This document shows, piece by piece, positions 62,294 to 64,000 of a DNA stretch of 64,000 nucleotides; within the stretch, counting starts at the first letter, position 1, and each line of letters begins with the position of its first letter. The position numbers were made by a program, and so were the translations under genes. This DNA is from Telopea speciosissima (taxonomy: Eukaryota > Streptophyta > Magnoliopsida > Proteales > Proteaceae). Under the pieces are notes generated by a model. The model ran no database searches, had not been told where the DNA came from, and was given only the letters and a program-made list of their open reading frames with translations. The DNA lies in NCBI RefSeq assembly GCF_018873765.1, contig NC_057922.1, positions 39,080,321-39,144,320 on the forward strand. The letters are read 5' to 3'.

Positions 62294-63832
62294 ATGGAAG
62301 AGGGCATCCATCGAATAATCGCTGAGCTTGAAGCCGACCACAATGGAAACGATCCAGCCTCAGCAACTTGCATTTCGGAGTCGACCCTTTTAGAGTTACA
62401 AGCACTGTTCGATAACACTAATACCCTCGATGCCGACGGTGACGTCTCCGACGACATCGATTACATATGGGAAGCTTTGGCCTCGAAGAACATATCTCCA
62501 ACCGTGCTCGTCCGCCAGATCACCACTGCCATGGATTCTGGTCCCATTCACCTAACCCTATTAGCTTCCCAAGTGTATCTATTTATCCTCCTCTCCCCGA
62601 ATTCCCCCGTTTTCACTCTCTTCTCACCTATCGCTTTCATTTCGCTCCTCCGATCCATCAGACGGTCTCTCAAGCAGCAACAATCCGGCTCCCCACCTAT
62701 AGCGGCAGCTGACGATGGCCGTGGTGGAGCACGTAAGGTCGGTAGAAAAAGAAAGGGCCGTGTGCAGGGGGAGGCTTCTCACAACATGAGCATGGCTAAT
62801 GATTATGCCGCCGGTGGTGATGATGAGAATAACGAGAATGTCCAGAATCGTTTGTTCGCTGTTCTTGAAAAATTGGAATCTGTTATGGGTCGAATTCACT
62901 TGGATCGATTCCCAGAGAGTCTGAAATCTTTAATTCAGACTGTTGCCCAAATTCCAGTAATGGCACTTGAATCGTACCAGAGTTCGGCAAACTATAACAG
63001 GTTAACTAATATCTGTTTCCGGATATTGAATGCAGTGTTAAAGCCTGAACACGGTGATCAGACCACCGCAGCAGTTGAAGTGCTGAAATCACTGTCCCCG
63101 GCGATTCTTCTCTTGAAGTCACAGGCCCGAACATCAGCAATGAATTTTGTAACGCATCAGATGATGACCTTGGCAAAGGGGTCTGATGCTGTCAGGAAAG
63201 CAGTTATATATCTCCCAAGGTACCTGGTTCAGAAGGCACCGGAGAAGTCTGAACCCCGTGCATGTGCCGTGGAATCAATCATGGACATAGTTCGAGCAAT
63301 GGAATATGAGGACCAAATTGGTTTTGCAGATTATGTGGTGAAGATGACTCAGGGCAAGTCCCAACTCAGACTGCTGGCAGTCGATCTTATCCCCATTTTA
63401 TTAATGTCTCTGAGTGATCCACTAGGGGAAAATGCAGGTGAGGGAGTCCGTGATCTGTGGGGTTTGAAGTGTATGGAGGCTTTGATTCAGCGTTGTTCTG
63501 ATGCAGTCCCAGGTATCCGAGCACGGGCTTTGACCAACTTGGCACAGGTGGTGGGATTCTTCTCAGGTGATGTTGGCCGGAAGGCCCGGCTAGAGGAAGT
63601 GATGGGTTTTGTAAATGAACACAAGAATTTGGGTAGTGGGATGAAAAATCTTCTAAGGAAAAGGTGCATGGATGAGAAGGCAGCAGTGAGGAAAGCTGCT
63701 CTTCTTCTGATTACAAAATCAACTTCGCTAATGGGAAAATCTGTCGATGAAGTCTTGCTCAAGACGATGGGCAGGGCTTGCTCTGACCCTCTTGTTAGTA
63801 TCAGAAAAATGGCAATAAGTGCTTTATCAGAG
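62294..63832 (+). CDS. CAP-D3: Condensin-II subunit D3, intact first exon (gene continues beyond the window)
   Basis: An open frame of 513 codons from MEEGIHRIIAELEADH ends at a good donor (CAGAG/GTATAATT at 63,833). CAP-D3 is a non-SMC HEAT-repeat subunit of condensin II and helps compact and organise chromosomes in the nucleus. An acidic/Ser-rich N-terminal part (1-150) with a basic stretch (GRKRKGR near 155) is followed by helical repeats. HEAT-type units are visible at about 380-425 (CMEALIQRCSDAVPGIRARA), 455-480 (MDEKAAVRKAALLLI) and 490-513 (SDPLVSIRKMAISAL). Plant CAP-D3 is about 1,300 residues, so roughly 40 percent is present. The start is chosen as the first ATG of the frame, after a purine-rich leader. 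This exon runs past the duplication boundary at 63,735, so it is the authentic locus. Confidence 0.92.
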
Positions 63833-64000
63833 GTATAATTACTGTTCAAATTCATAAGTTTTTTGTCGAAGCTTCCAACTTAAAAGCATAAGCTCATAGG
63901 TGGAGAACCTCCCATGTGTATAGGCCCAACTCCAAGGTCCCTGTTTACCGATGTGTGACCTGGTTTCAGATGCTATTCTCCACACTCCCCGCCATGTGTT
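63833..64000 (+). other. Start of CAP-D3 intron 1
   Basis: Follows the GTATAATT donor. It contains a phrase (AACCTCCCATGTGTATAGGCC) that looks like part of a common plant repeat; no exon is seen before the window ends. Confidence 0.5.

Overview
The window is nuclear DNA of a flowering plant, almost certainly a eudicot. It is AT-rich, has intron-bearing plant genes (condensin-II subunit CAP-D3, bHLH/RSL, PPR, SUFB, PRISE reductase families) and plant CACTA (En/Spm), FAR1/MULE, LINE and MITE sequences. The species cannot be named from the sequence alone.

Layout. (1) 1-10,340: a decayed low-gene region with a GRF zinc-finger gene carrying an in-frame stop, a PPR scrap, a tRNA-like sequence, a cluster of three unrelated gene scraps (SUFB, DUF295 F-box, AGD12-type C2) at 4.3-5.5 kb, and a broken FAR1/FRS transposase-type gene at 7.2-9.3 kb. 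(2) 10,341-37,437: one very large CACTA element on the minus strand. It has CACTACAAGAAA-type ends, a 3-bp ACT duplication at both sides, arrays of CGACGGT subterminal repeats, a TNP2 + DUF4218 + DUF4216 transposase gene and a Transposase_24 gene. It also carries pieces of host genes (3xHMG-box, RLCK-VII kinase, bHLH RSL, alpha-SNAP, MYB-related, PRISE 5-beta-reductase), a LINE scrap, MITEs and a C-rich minisatellite. (3) 37,438-39,876: upstream region and 5' part of the first exon of CAP-D3, which is cut off abruptly. (4) 39,877-63,735: a direct second copy of 16,054-39,876, that is, the right four-fifths of the CACTA element plus the CAP-D3 start. (5) The second CAP-D3 copy (62,294 onward) has an intact 513-codon first exon and continues past the duplication boundary, so it is the real gene.

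The most important observation concerns the tandem copies. They differ mainly by small indels and substitutions clustered at CAG/CTG trinucleotides and in homopolymers. One contiguous stretch, about 31.7 to 55.5 kb, carries most of the damage, and it is as long as one duplication unit. Outside it the partner copy is usually the cleaner one, and where protein homology can decide, the two copies sometimes have complementary errors around the same codon. This looks like noisy long-read consensus at CHG-methylated sites, with a probable false or poorly polished tandem duplication, rather than biological divergence. Frameshifts in either copy should therefore not be read as real mutations without raw data.

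Biologically, the solid story is a Pack-type CACTA element full of host gene fragments, inserted about 1 kb upstream of the CAP-D3 start codon. No new enzymatic system was found.
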